Of a stretch of DNA of 64,000 nucleotides, positions 1-8,210 are shown piece by piece. How positions within the stretch are numbered: position 1 is the stretch's first letter; each line of letters starts with the position of its first letter. The notes below the pieces were generated by a model that was not told the origin of the DNA, made no database searches, and was given only the letters and a program-made list of their open reading frames with translations. Location of the stretch: contig NC_015554.1 in NCBI RefSeq assembly GCF_000213655.1, positions 3,224,001 through 3,288,000 on the forward strand. The letters run 5' to 3'. The translations under genes were made by a program, and so were the position numbers. The DNA comes from Alteromonas naphthalenivorans. GTDB lineage: Bacteria; Pseudomonadota; Gammaproteobacteria; Enterobacterales; Alteromonadaceae.

Positions 1-108
1 ATGAAATGACATACCTAAAAATGCACCAATTGCATCTATTGTCTAAACGCGCTTTAAAATTAACCGTTCTATACTTCTTCTACTTTATTAGAAGTTAACG
101 GAGCCGTC

Positions 109-1407
109 CTGTTTGTATCCAGTTCACGATATAATAAGGAAGTTTCCTCACTCACGGACGAGAATAACAGCTTAGCGGCGACGCTAAATGCATTGAAAGA
201 TAACCTTGCTTACGCAGTGTATTCGGATAGAGGAGATTGTCTATACGCATCTTCTCAGTTCCTACAAATACTCGCGCGCCCATCGTCAGGTGATTATTCA
301 TTCAATCACAAAGATCTTCGTGTCCCTGGTGTTCAAAACGACAACGATTACCGTCTATTTTGGCAGTCATTATCAAACGGTGGATCTTACACGAATACCA
401 TTGCGATGAAAGCAGAGACAGGCGAGACAAAGTGGCTAAAAGCGAACTACGTTAATGTACTCAACGGCAGCAACTCTGAAATTCATGCTATTTATCATGA
501 TGTTACCGAACAAGAAAACGCTGTTTTCTCTGGTAAAGCAATTACCGACGCTCTGAATAAGTCGATGGCGGTTATCGAGTTTGAACCTGATGGCACCATT
601 GTTACTGCGAACGAAAACTTTACTGCGACCGTTAAGTACAGCCTTGATGAAATTAAAGGCAAGCACCACCGCATGTTCTGTAAAGACGATTTCTATCAGA
701 ATAACCCTCAGTTTTGGCAGTCCTTAGCAAACGGCCAATTTTCTTCGGGAACCTTTGAACGAATCAATGCTGATAGAGAAACGTTATGGCTTGAAGCTAC
801 GTACAACCCTGTGTTCGACGGTACGGGTAAAGTGGTTAAAGTTATAAAGTTTGCGTCTGATGTAACAGCGCAAGTTCAAGAAAAGCATGCTATTTCACAA
901 GCCGCCGAGCTTGCTGTATCTACTGCAGAAGAAACATCACAAATTGCCGCAGACGGTGCGTCATCGCTACAACGTAGTATTGATGTATTCCAAGTGGCAC
1001 TTGATGAAGTTGACCAAACCAACAAACTTATGCATGAACTTAGTGAGCAATCGCTTAAAATTGAAACTATTGTAACCACTATTAGCGGAATTGCCGATCA
1101 AACCAACCTACTGGCACTGAATGCTGCTATTGAAGCGGCCAGAGCTGGAGAACAAGGTCGTGGTTTCGCCGTGGTTGCGGATGAAGTTCGTCAACTTGCA
1201 CAGCGTACTAGTGATTCAACAGTAGAAATTGAATCAGTTGTAGCAGAAAACCGTAAGCTTGCGAATAAATCGACAAGCAAGATGGCGACTGTGAAAGACA
1301 ATGTTGACCTAAACAGTCAGCAAATCACCCAAGTACAAGGCGTGATGGATGAAATCCTTAAAGGTGCGACAAACGTATCGGAAACGGTTTCAGGCATACT
1401 TCGTTAA
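109..1407 (+). CDS. Soluble PAS-PAS methyl-accepting chemotaxis protein (start uncertain)
   Basis: Cytoplasmic chemoreceptor-like signal transducer expected to act on the CheA/CheW array. There is no membrane segment. It has two PAS modules (first and second hundred-odd residues), then a short MCP signalling domain with the conserved hairpin tip [20 protein letters not shown] followed by [15 protein letters not shown]. Family members of this soluble type are about 400-430 residues, which fits. The start is unclear: the first common start codon is TTG at 193, but the frame stays open upstream and encodes a plausible leading coiled coil ([16 protein letters not shown]). No ATG or GTG lies between the upstream stop at 61 and 193. 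A GGAG at 100-103 sits five bases before a CTG at 109, giving an N-terminus [11 protein letters not shown] that resembles relatives. I therefore favour a rare CTG start. The shorter form would be 193..1407. Confidence 0.8.
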   Translation: MFVSSSRYNKEVSSLTDENNSLAATLNALKDNLAYAVYSDRGDCLYASSQFLQILARPSSGDYSFNHKDLRVPGVQNDNDYRLFWQSLSNGGSYTNTIAMKAETGETKWLKANYVNVLNGSNSEIHAIYHDVTEQENAVFSGKAITDALNKSMAVIEFEPDGTIVTANENFTATVKYSLDEIKGKHHRMFCKDDFYQNNPQFWQSLANGQFSSGTFERINADRETLWLEATYNPVFDGTGKVVKVIKFASDVTAQVQEKHAISQAAELAVSTAEETSQIAADGASSLQRSIDVFQVALDEVDQTNKLMHELSEQSLKIETIVTTISGIADQTNLLALNAAIEAARAGEQGRGFAVVADEVRQLAQRTSDSTVEIESVVAENRKLANKSTSKMATVKDNVDLNSQQITQVQGVMDEILKGATNVSETVSGILR

Positions 1408-1492
1408 TACAGAGTCATTTCTAATAAAGTAGTAAAACACAAAACGCTGTTGTCCCTGTATTTAGCCTAAAGCGAAACTCAGGTACAATGGC

Positions 1493-2101
1493 GTGATGTC
1501 GTATCCCGTCCCCGCTCAACAGATTGAAACTCTGTACGAGATTAAAAAAAGCAAGTTTATTGCCTTCGCCGCTTTCGCCGATAGCCGCGAAGCCGCTATG
1601 GCACATCTAGCAAATGTAAAGCAACAATACCCAGATGCTCGTCATCATTGCTGGGCGTATTTACTTGGCAATCCTCATTCCCCATCCAGCGCAGCAATGG
1701 CTGACGATGGCGAACCAAGTGGCACGGCCGGAAAACCTATCCTGAACGTTCTCCAGCACAAAGGTGTAGGCGATGTCATGGTGATTGTTACCCGCTACTT
1801 TGGTGGTATTAAGTTGGGCGCTGGTGGTTTAGTGCGAGCTTACTCAGCCTCGGCGCAGCAAGCGATGGAACAATTGCCAACGCGGGAAGAAGTGCGTCTT
1901 TATGATGTCTCTATTGATATAGACTTTAAGCACGAGCAATTTATCCGCCATTTATGCGAACAATTTTCGGGCAAGGTAGTGAATTGTAGCTATGCACAGC
2001 ACGTAACTGTTGATGTGCAATTACCAAGTCACACTATCGACGAGTTTCAAGAAAAAACTGCCGCCATGGCAATTGATTTTACACGCCCTGACAGCACCTA
2101 A
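1493..2101 (+). CDS. yigZ: YigZ/IMPACT family protein
   Basis: Member of the UPF0029/IMPACT family, 202 residues, close to the usual ~200. The N-terminal domain carries the family hallmarks KSKFIAFAA near residue 20, the DARHHCWAYLLG segment, DDGEPSGTAGKPIL, then VTRYFGGIKLGAGGLVRAYS; a C-terminal ferredoxin-like domain follows. The biochemical role is not settled; the eukaryotic relative IMPACT acts on the GCN2 translation-stress pathway. The start is GTG at 1493 with an ATG one codon later; both are possible because the ribosome site (AGG near 1481) is weak. The gene stands alone and ends before a strong hairpin terminator. Confidence 0.9.
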   Translation: MMSYPVPAQQIETLYEIKKSKFIAFAAFADSREAAMAHLANVKQQYPDARHHCWAYLLGNPHSPSSAAMADDGEPSGTAGKPILNVLQHKGVGDVMVIVTRYFGGIKLGAGGLVRAYSASAQQAMEQLPTREEVRLYDVSIDIDFKHEQFIRHLCEQFSGKVVNCSYAQHVTVDVQLPSHTIDEFQEKTAAMAIDFTRPDST

Positions 2102-2161
2102 AGAGTGTGGGTGTTCCCAGCTTTTTCTTACATTTATAACACGTAGTTGTGATAAGCATAA

Positions 2162-2184
2162 AAAAGCCCGCTTAGCGGGCTTTT
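2162..2184 (+). terminator. Rho-independent terminator after yigZ
   Basis: Ten-base arms AAAAGCCCGC and GCGGGCTTTT close a TTA loop, with the T-run in the 3' arm. It is symmetrical, so it could also act on the minus strand, where the convergent peroxiredoxin-like gene ends at 2258. Confidence 0.85.
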
Positions 2185-2257
2185 GGGTTCTAAAAGAATT
2201 ACTCAAACAGCAATTTTAGTCGCCGTCAAAGCTATTCATTAACGCTATCCATCAAGG

Positions 2258-2794
2258 CTATCCGCTAAAGGTGCCGCGAATGGGGTAATCATTTTCTGGA
2301 TCGCGAATAAATTCCAAACCTGAAACCAGCTGTTCTAAATCAGGGCGTACAAAAGGTGCATTCGCCAACTCACTGATTTGAATTGTGTTGTCTTGATTTA
2401 AAATAAACAAGGCAGGTTCAGCGAAATTGTGGTCGGTTTCCTTTTCGCTGCGAGGCACCGAGATGTATAAACCTAGCCCCTTCATATCTTCTTCACTTAA
2501 GCCCGAAGCAATAGGGAACGTAATTGATAGGTCTTCAAGGTGCTCTTTCAACTGAGATTGACTATCAGCAGATACCGCGATTAGATCAACGCCTAGCGCT
2601 AACAAACGCCCTTTGTAGTCTTCAAGCGCGTTTAAGTATTTGGTGCAGATTGGACAGTGCTTGCCACGATAAACGACCACCATTTTCCAATCACAGCCTT
2701 CACGTTTGTTGCTTAATGAAACAGCCTCACCCGTGCTCAGCGTTACTTGCACATCGGGAAATGAAGAATCAGGTTGTAGTTTTTGCGTATACAT
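2258..2794 (-). CDS. Peroxiredoxin-like (AhpC/TSA) family protein
   Basis: Thioredoxin-fold protein of 178 residues. After an N-terminal strand region, the active-site segment reads YRGKHCPICTKYL with a CXXC pair at Cys47 and Cys50. This matches the 'peroxiredoxin-like' AhpC/TSA subgroup rather than a classic 2-Cys Prx, which has TxxC. Downstream DLIAVSADSQSQLKEHL and FPIASGLS are typical of the fold. No signal peptide is seen, so it is probably cytosolic and reduces peroxides or acts as a thiol-disulfide enzyme. The start is well supported: GGAG lies seven bases upstream of the ATG on the minus strand. It is monocistronic. Confidence 0.85.
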   Translation of the reverse strand: MYTQKLQPDSSFPDVQVTLSTGEAVSLSNKREGCDWKMVVVYRGKHCPICTKYLNALEDYKGRLLALGVDLIAVSADSQSQLKEHLEDLSITFPIASGLSEEDMKGLGLYISVPRSEKETDHNFAEPALFILNQDNTIQISELANAPFVRPDLEQLVSGLEFIRDPENDYPIRGTFSG

Positions 2795-2931
2795 ACAGTC
2801 TCCTTAATTGCGTATTAGCTACATGAACCAATTACATTGGTAATATGAGTCATCAGTAGCGCTAACAATCCCGCTAGTGCTACCGATGCTACCTAATTAG
2901 TTCTACGCCTTAAGACTTGTAAAGATCGCTT

Positions 2932-4863
2932 TTACTCCACAAAGCCTTCATTGGCTCTTATGGTTAAAGGATGATAACCCGGTTTTGCTTCTTCAAACGC
3001 ACGTTTAGCAAATGCTTTGCCTTCTGGGGTTTTCGATAACTCGCGATACAGCGGTTTAACTAACTTGTTACGACCAATCTTAACAAGGTACTCGTACAAT
3101 CTGTCGTAGGCCGGTTTGTATTCATTTGCCACCGCTATCATCAACCAACTATGGGCTATTTCGTTATTTTGCGTGGTGGTTAACGAGAACGCCGCATCTA
3201 ATTCAGCTAATTGCTGCGCTGATAGTTCATTTGGCATATTGTTCAAGAAGTATAACCATTCGTGCACAGTCCATAGCTCGGTATCTATATTTACCGCTTC
3301 GACTTCACCGGCTAACCAGGCACTGCGAGTGGTATCGATTTTATCGAAGGCATCAGACACTGGCACAGGTGCCCCTTCAGGAATTCCAGGCTCGAATACC
3401 CACGTATCGATACGTGCTTTGCTCAACTTATCTGGGTATTGTGCCAATAAGGTTTCATCCAAATAGGCCAAAAACGTATCAGTGGTGATGCTCTTAAACG
3501 CAAAATCTTCAAAGTACTGCATTAAAAAAGCATCGAAATTCTTACGGCCAATTTTGTTTTCAATTTCACGTAAAAAGAGCGCGCCTTTCTCGTAAGGAAT
3601 ATTAGAGAAAACATCGTCTGGATTTCTTCCGCGAAGATCGATTGCTAAAATTTCATCTTCTTCGTTTAGGGCTTGTATGTCGTTTTGTAAATCTTGGTAC
3701 CCCAACACCGCTTCTTTTTTAAATCGCTCGTGGCCGTATATCATTTCCATAATACGGTAGGTTAAATAGGTGGTGAAACCTTCGTTTAACCACAGGTCAC
3801 GCCACGTGGCATTGGTCACCGTATTACCTGACCAGCTGTGCGCTAATTCATGCGCAATTAGTGACACTAAGCTTTTATCGCCAGCGATAACGGTAGGCGT
3901 AATAAACGATAAGCGTGGGTTTTCCATACCACCAAACGGGAAAGAAGGCGGTAAAATCAGTAAATCGTAACGATCCCATTGATACGGACCATAGGTTTTT
4001 TCTGTAACTTCTAACATGGCCTCGGTATCTTCAAACTCTTTCGCCGCGGCATCTAACACACTAGGTTCAGCATAAACGCCCGTGCGCTCGCCCATTGGCT
4101 TAAATTTCAAATCACCAATTGCCAATGCAATTAAGTAAGACGGTACAGGCTGCGGCATAGTAAACGAGTACTCACCATCACGAGCCGTAGTAGGATCGTT
4201 AGAAGCACTCATCACTGCCAATAAAGCTTCAGGTGTATGAATAGTGGCCGTGTAGGTTACCCGAACTTGTGGAGAGTCTTGCAGTGGAATAAAGCTTCTC
4301 GCATGCATAGCTTGGGCTTGGGTAAATAAGAAAGGATGTTGCTTTCCAGCGGTCTGCGCTGGGGTTAACCACTGTACACCCGACGCTTCAGGCGAGGTAG
4401 AATAAGCAATCGTTAGCTTGTCTGCACCTTCAGGCAATTCAACAGAAAGTGGCGTGCCAAGTTCAGGATCGGCGTCGCCCATATCAAAAGGCACGGCTTC
4501 ATCGTTAACGGTTACCGATGTAATATCCAGTGCACGGGTATCAAGAACAACCGTATTGAAGTTAGGCGCACTGCGCTCAACGGTTAATGTAGCACTGCCG
4601 GATAATTTTGACGTTTCAAAATCTGCCGTTAGGTCTAAATCTAAGTGGGTTACCCGTACTTCGGATGGGTTGGCGAATGAGTGGTAATCTTTACCCGCTT
4701 CTATTTCACTGATCACATCTACTTTAGATACTGCGCTCTCGGCAGCAATTTTGCTATCCGCGCTATCAGAAACCGTTGATGGTGTTGTAATTTCTTGTGA
4801 GGGTTGTTCGCTACACGCAAACAACATTGGCGCACAAATGGCTACCCAGCCTATATTCTTCAT
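2932..4863 (-). CDS. M1 family aminopeptidase, lipoprotein (LTA4H/ColAP type)
   Basis: Zinc aminopeptidase of about 643 residues that trims N-terminal amino acids from peptides. The N-terminus MKNIGWVAICAPMLFAC is a lipoprotein signal with lipobox LFAC, so the mature enzyme should be anchored in the envelope. Catalytic motifs are intact: FGGMENPRL exopeptidase motif, HELAH (His338, Glu339, His342) and NEGF (Glu361) as the third zinc ligand. The C-terminal ~150 residues form the helical domain seen in leukotriene A4 hydrolase-like aminopeptidases, as in the Colwellia cold-active enzyme. The longer frame would begin 33 bases upstream at 4896, but the ATG at 4863 is preceded by AGGAAG and begins the signal peptide, so it is preferred. 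Confidence 0.93.
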   Translation of the reverse strand: MKNIGWVAICAPMLFACSEQPSQEITTPSTVSDSADSKIAAESAVSKVDVISEIEAGKDYHSFANPSEVRVTHLDLDLTADFETSKLSGSATLTVERSAPNFNTVVLDTRALDITSVTVNDEAVPFDMGDADPELGTPLSVELPEGADKLTIAYSTSPEASGVQWLTPAQTAGKQHPFLFTQAQAMHARSFIPLQDSPQVRVTYTATIHTPEALLAVMSASNDPTTARDGEYSFTMPQPVPSYLIALAIGDLKFKPMGERTGVYAEPSVLDAAAKEFEDTEAMLEVTEKTYGPYQWDRYDLLILPPSFPFGGMENPRLSFITPTVIAGDKSLVSLIAHELAHSWSGNTVTNATWRDLWLNEGFTTYLTYRIMEMIYGHERFKKEAVLGYQDLQNDIQALNEEDEILAIDLRGRNPDDVFSNIPYEKGALFLREIENKIGRKNFDAFLMQYFEDFAFKSITTDTFLAYLDETLLAQYPDKLSKARIDTWVFEPGIPEGAPVPVSDAFDKIDTTRSAWLAGEVEAVNIDTELWTVHEWLYFLNNMPNELSAQQLAELDAAFSLTTTQNNEIAHSWLMIAVANEYKPAYDRLYEYLVKIGRNKLVKPLYRELSKTPEGKAFAKRAFEEAKPGYHPLTIRANEGFVE

Positions 4864-4929
4864 AATACTTCCTGTTATTTTTTCTGTCTTAATCATAATA
4901 ACAAAGAAGTAGCCTAATGCTTAAGTCCA

Positions 4930-4968
4930 AAACGACAAGCTACAACACCAAAAGTTAAATTGTCGTTT
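4930..4968 (-). repeat. Inverted repeat between ohr and the M1 peptidase gene
   Basis: Nine-base arms AAACGACAA (4930-4938) and TTGTCGTTT (4960-4968) are separated by 21 bases. On the minus strand the second arm runs into TTTTGG, so it may be a weak terminator for ohr. An operator for the peptidase gene is also possible. Confidence 0.4.
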
Positions 4969-5046
4969 ACCTCCTTCCCCACCTGTATATTGCAGTGTGA
5001 TTATTTAGTGAGGGAGGAGGTCAGGAAAAAGCGAATAGTAGGCGTT

Positions 5047-5475
5047 TTACGCTACTGAAATTTGCACATCAATATTGCCACGAGTGGCATTAGAGTATGG
5101 GCATACTTGGTGCGCTTTTGCCACTAGGCTCTCTGCTACAGATTTCTCCATATCGCCCAAGTCGACACTTAATTTTACTGCAATAGCAAAACCGACTTCG
5201 ATAGGTCCAATTGATACATCGCCAGTTACACTAATATCGCTGCCCAGTTTAACTTTTTCAGCCGCAGCGACATGCTTGAGCGCACCAATGAAACATGCTG
5301 AATAGCCAGCTGCAAACATTTGCTCTGGGTTAGTGCCACTGCCACCCGCGCCACCTAGTGCTTTTGGTGTTGAAAGAGTAACGTCTAAGCTTCCGTCGCT
5401 TGATTTTGCTGTACCTTCACGACCGCCTGTTGCCGTTGCTGTGCCGGTATAAACCACCTGTTGAAGTGTGTGCAT
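5047..5475 (-). CDS. ohr: Organic hydroperoxide resistance protein Ohr
   Basis: OsmC/Ohr-fold thiol peroxidase, 142 residues, the usual family length. It reduces organic hydroperoxides with lipoylated-protein or dithiol reductants. The two catalytic cysteines are visible: Cys61 in [12 protein letters not shown] and Cys125 in [14 protein letters not shown] glycine-rich N-terminal segment ([12 protein letters not shown]) is typical. No signal peptide is present, so it is cytosolic. The start is supported by AGAGGA about eight bases upstream. The gene is divergent from the MarR-type regulator at 5659, and the interval holds two copies of a palindrome, consistent with OhrR repression relieved by organic peroxides. 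Confidence 0.95.
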   Translation of the reverse strand: MHTLQQVVYTGTATATGGREGTAKSSDGSLDVTLSTPKALGGAGGSGTNPEQMFAAGYSACFIGALKHVAAAEKVKLGSDISVTGDVSIGPIEVGFAIAVKLSVDLGDMEKSVAESLVAKAHQVCPYSNATRGNIDVQISVA

Positions 5476-5511
5476 TGTATAAATCCTCTTTGGTCTTGCT
5501 CAAATTAAGTA

Positions 5512-5521
5512 TTCAATTGAA
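5512..5521. promoter_or_regulatory. Short palindrome near the ohr start
   Basis: TTCAATTGAA is a perfect ten-base palindrome 37-46 bases upstream of the ohr start codon. It differs from the two TGCATGCA palindromes nearby. It could be a promoter-proximal operator half or chance in AT-rich DNA. Confidence 0.3.
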
Positions 5522-5544
5522 CATAAGTGATGAATGAGAAATGC

Positions 5545-5570
5545 AATTTATTTTGCATGCAAAATAAATT
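5545..5570. promoter_or_regulatory. Putative OhrR operator 1
   Basis: A perfect 26-base palindrome centred between 5557 and 5558, with core TTTTGCATGCAAAA (5551-5564) and matching AT-rich flanks. It lies in the ohr/ohrR intergenic region, the position expected for autorepression by a MarR-family dimer. The binding protein is inferred from position. Confidence 0.75.
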
Positions 5571-5598
5571 AACACTAATGCGGCTTGTAGATCAAGTC

Positions 5599-5612
5599 TT
5601 TTGCATGCAAAA
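5599..5612. promoter_or_regulatory. Putative OhrR operator 2
   Basis: A second exact copy of TTTTGCATGCAAAA, centred 48 bases from the first palindrome and 47 bases before the ohrR ATG. Its flanks do not extend the symmetry, so it may be the weaker of the two sites. Confidence 0.72.
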
Positions 5613-5658
5613 TATTAATCATAATCTTTTTACTCTCTACATCCTTTCTGGAGCACGC

Positions 5659-6183
5659 ATGTCTGACAAAGCTAGGCTTGATGAATATACGCCCAACGAT
5701 TCAGGCGCTGAAGCGCTTTCATCAGAAGCACTTTCATCGGAAGCGCTTGGGCCCGACACACTTAAGTTAGAAAGTCAGTTGTGCCATCGTTTTTATACGC
5801 TATCTAATGCATTTACTCGCGCCTATCGTCCCCTACTGAAAAGCCTTGATATTACCTATCCACAGTACGTTGTGATGATGGCTTTGTGGGAACAGTCTAA
5901 TGTGACCATTGCCGAGCTACTCGATAAAACCGTGATAGACGGCGGCGCTATGACACTGATCCTTAAAAAGCTAGAACAAAAAGAATTATTGAGTGTGGTT
6001 AAAGATGAACATGATAAGCGTGTACGCCGCGTAGTGCTGTCGAAAGCAGGTGAAAACGCCAAGCTGAAAGCGCTTGATGTGCCTGCGCAAATGCTATGCA
6101 AACTAGATGGCATGTCGAAAACTGAAGCGAAGCAACTTGTTGTATTAATGGACAAACTACAAGGGTGCTTTAACGTTGATTGA
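5659..6183 (+). CDS. ohrR: MarR-family organic peroxide sensor OhrR
   Basis: Winged-helix MarR regulator of 174 residues. A variable N-terminal tail (with a repeated EALSSEAL segment) precedes the MarR domain: LCHRFYTLSNAFTRAYRPLLKSL, then the sensing helix LDITYPQYVVMMALWE, DNA-binding helices around TVIDGGAMTLILKKLEQKE, and the wing DEHDKRVRRVVLS. OhrR proteins sense with a cysteine near the N-terminus; the candidate is the Cys of QLCHRF. A longer frame begins at 5527, but it would put both palindromic operators inside the coding region. The ATG at 5659 has GGAG five bases upstream and is chosen. Divergent from ohr. Confidence 0.88.
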   Translation: MSDKARLDEYTPNDSGAEALSSEALSSEALGPDTLKLESQLCHRFYTLSNAFTRAYRPLLKSLDITYPQYVVMMALWEQSNVTIAELLDKTVIDGGAMTLILKKLEQKELLSVVKDEHDKRVRRVVLSKAGENAKLKALDVPAQMLCKLDGMSKTEAKQLVVLMDKLQGCFNVD

Positions 6184-6511
6184 AATGTATCTGGCTAAGA
6201 AAGGCGTAATGGACCAGTCACCGAAAAAAAGTCAGGTTCAATCTGGGCACTTGCAGCAATGACGCTCGCATTTATAGATTTTCCATGCCGATCATTTGCT
6301 GGCACGCCTTACTAGGCTACAAAAGTCAGTGGATGTATGGTACTAAAAACTCATTGCAACTGCTTTTTTAACCTACTCATGATATTGAAAAAAACGGCTG
6401 ATTTATCAGTCGTTTTTTTTGTTTCTTTACTATGCTTATAGTTGTCAAAATCCAAAAATATAAACGTTTGTCACAGTAATAAAGACCAGACTACGAAGCA
6501 GGTACTCATAA
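6184..6511. other. Intergenic region between ohrR and the porin locus
   Basis: No convincing gene in either strand over 328 bases. It holds the ohrR terminator (6388-6420) and, just upstream of the porin start, two TTGTCA half-sites (6442-6448 and 6468-6474). The second lies in a 13-base stretch identical to the first part of the ppk Pho box at 23538. Confidence 0.6.
6388..6420 (+). terminator. Rho-independent terminator
   Basis: ACGGCTGA and TATCAGTCGT arms (one G-T pair) close a short loop, followed by a run of eight T. It ends the ohrR transcript about 200 bases after the stop codon. Confidence 0.75.
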
Positions 6512-7758
6512 ATGATAAAAAAGCAGTTTTCTCTCATTGTGGTAATGATGAGCTTGCTGACAACTTTTAGCGTTTTAGCTGAACAAGACAAGCTAAAAGT
6601 AAGTGGGTTTGCCACGCTAGCTTCGGCAACCGCTGACACTCGTAATCATCAGTTTCGTACCGATCGTTCACAAGCGGAGATAGCTAAAAAGACGGTTTTG
6701 CCTTTAAACCTCTGAGTTTAATCGGCGTGCAGTTCGACTACAGTTTTTCACGGAACCTCGATTTTGTTGGGCAATTTGTTTATCGAGAGCAAGATGAACA
6801 AAACCTAGGCTCAATCACGCAGATGGCCTTTTTAAGATATGACATCACTCCTTCGTGGCAAGTCAGAGCCGGGAGACTCGCCGCCGATATCTTTCACTTT
6901 AGTGATACCAGAGACGTATCAATCGCCTACCCTTGGGTGAAAGTGCCTACAGAGGTTTATGGTATTGTCCCAGCCAGAAGTTTTGATGGGGCGGATATCA
7001 GCTACCTTAAACCCTACCGCGATTTTAACCTACTAATTAAAGCCTTCTGGGGCCAAGGAGAAAGTGACTTTACTAGAAATGATTATAGCCCGATAACCTT
7101 TAATGATTTGCGCTCAGTAGGCATTGAGTTTGTAGCATTTGATTGGAGCATTGCATTCAAACACACTCAAACCGAAGCAAAAAATGATAATGAAGACACC
7201 GCGCTCGTGGCGACGTCGGTTGCGCAACTGCAACCGTTTTGGAATGGTGCCACCACTTTTGCAGACTCATTGAGTTTACGCGGTGCAACTATCCAATACA
7301 CCTCTGTTTATCTAAATCGCTATCTTGGCGACTGGGAAATATCTGGCGAGCTATCACATATTGATTCTGACTCAATTGCATTAAGGCACTCTTTAAATGG
7401 ATTTGTGAATCTAAGTTACCTCTATGGTGCGCATACCTTCTACGCTTTATATTCATTTGCAACAGCAGACGCTTATTACCTTAGCCAAGAACAGCCAGGC
7501 TTTCCGATTAATGCAGGTACATCCGAATTAGCCACCTACGTGGAGGAAGTCGCCAGTACGTTGGCACATCATCAGCATTCATTCTCCTTAGGCTGGCGGT
7601 GGGACTTAAAAGAAAACCTCGCGTTTAAAGTACAACTTGAGCGAACCGATATAGAATCAAGAGGTAGCGGCCTGAGAGCCCGTGAGGGGCTAGTTGTTGA
7701 TGATGAAGATGATAACGTGGCGCATACCTTGTTTCTTGCTCTAAGTTATAGTTTTTAG
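6512..7758 (+). pseudogene. Outer-membrane porin, single frameshift
   Basis: Beta-barrel outer-membrane protein gene of about 415 codons, split into two frames. The first part (6512-6690) has a signal peptide (MIKKQFSLIVVMMSLLTTFSVLAEQ) and the start of a porin, VSGFATLASATADTRNHQF. The second (6691-7758) continues with DGFAFKPLSLIGVQFDYSFS and runs to a C-terminal LALSYSF, the aromatic ending of outer-membrane barrels. The frames join at an AAAAA run at 6686-6690: one extra A would restore a continuous protein. No complete X-XXY-YYZ slippery heptamer is present, so a real deletion or a sequencing error is more likely than recoding. It heads a set with the binding protein at 7767 and the cyclase at 8203. 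Confidence 0.85.
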
Positions 7759-7766
7759 GGGCTGAT

Positions 7767-8210
7767 ATGAAATTTTATAGCCCCGTCCCCCTCATCCTAA
7801 CTGCGCTGATAGCATTACACAGCGTCTCTTGCTTTGCATACACGTCAGAGAAGATTGTTGTGGTTACAAATCAGAAAAATGAGATGGAAGTACTGGATAA
7901 AAAAGGCTTAATTAATCTATTTATGGGCAAGTACTCTGCGTTTCCTAATGGTAAACAAGCGACGCCCATCGATATAGAAGTTGAGGCTAAACTTAAAGCA
8001 GAATTTTACCAGGCATTAGTCGGTTTACCCCCTGCTCGCGTGAATGCCTATTGGTCTAGGTTAAAATTTTCAGGCCGCGTTAAACCGCCTGAAATCGAAC
8101 TGACAATAGATGATGTTAAGCAGCGACTAGAAGAGGATGAGTCCGCCTTAGCTTATGTTTACGAGTCTTATGTTACCGACAAGATGAAGGTAGTGTATCG
8201 TTTTGATTAA
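7767..8210 (+). CDS. Small periplasmic phosphate-binding-like protein
   Basis: A 147-residue secreted protein with a signal peptide ending near SCFAYT. The mature part resembles the half-size PstS-like/PBP-like proteins often annotated as phosphate ABC transporter substrate-binding protein: EKIVVVTNQKNEMEVLDKKGLINLFMG, then PIDIEVEAKLKAEFYQALVGL and VNAYWSRLKFSGRVKPP. True PstS is about twice this length, so a transport role is doubtful. It follows the porin by eight bases, and its last bases overlap the start of the diguanylate cyclase at 8203. A sensor accessory role for that cyclase is a reasonable inference. Confidence 0.8.
   Translation: MKFYSPVPLILTALIALHSVSCFAYTSEKIVVVTNQKNEMEVLDKKGLINLFMGKYSAFPNGKQATPIDIEVEAKLKAEFYQALVGLPPARVNAYWSRLKFSGRVKPPEIELTIDDVKQRLEEDESALAYVYESYVTDKMKVVYRFD

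Noticed and set aside
30..60. TTGCAT and TAAAAT as a promoter before the chemoreceptor
   Set aside because: The spacer is 19 bases and the -35 match is poor; not distinguishable from chance.
5527..5658. Longer OhrR reading frame starting at 5527
   Set aside because: It would place both palindromic operators inside the coding region; the ATG at 5659 has a good ribosome site and begins near the MarR domain.
6680..6730. Programmed frameshift in the porin gene
   Set aside because: The site is T-AAA-AAG, not a full X-XXY-YYZ heptamer, and porins are not known to use recoding; a deletion or sequencing error is simpler.
7767..8210. Treating the small PBP as the PstS missing from the pst operon
   Set aside because: At 147 residues it is about half the length of PstS and is coupled to a cyclase instead of a transporter.
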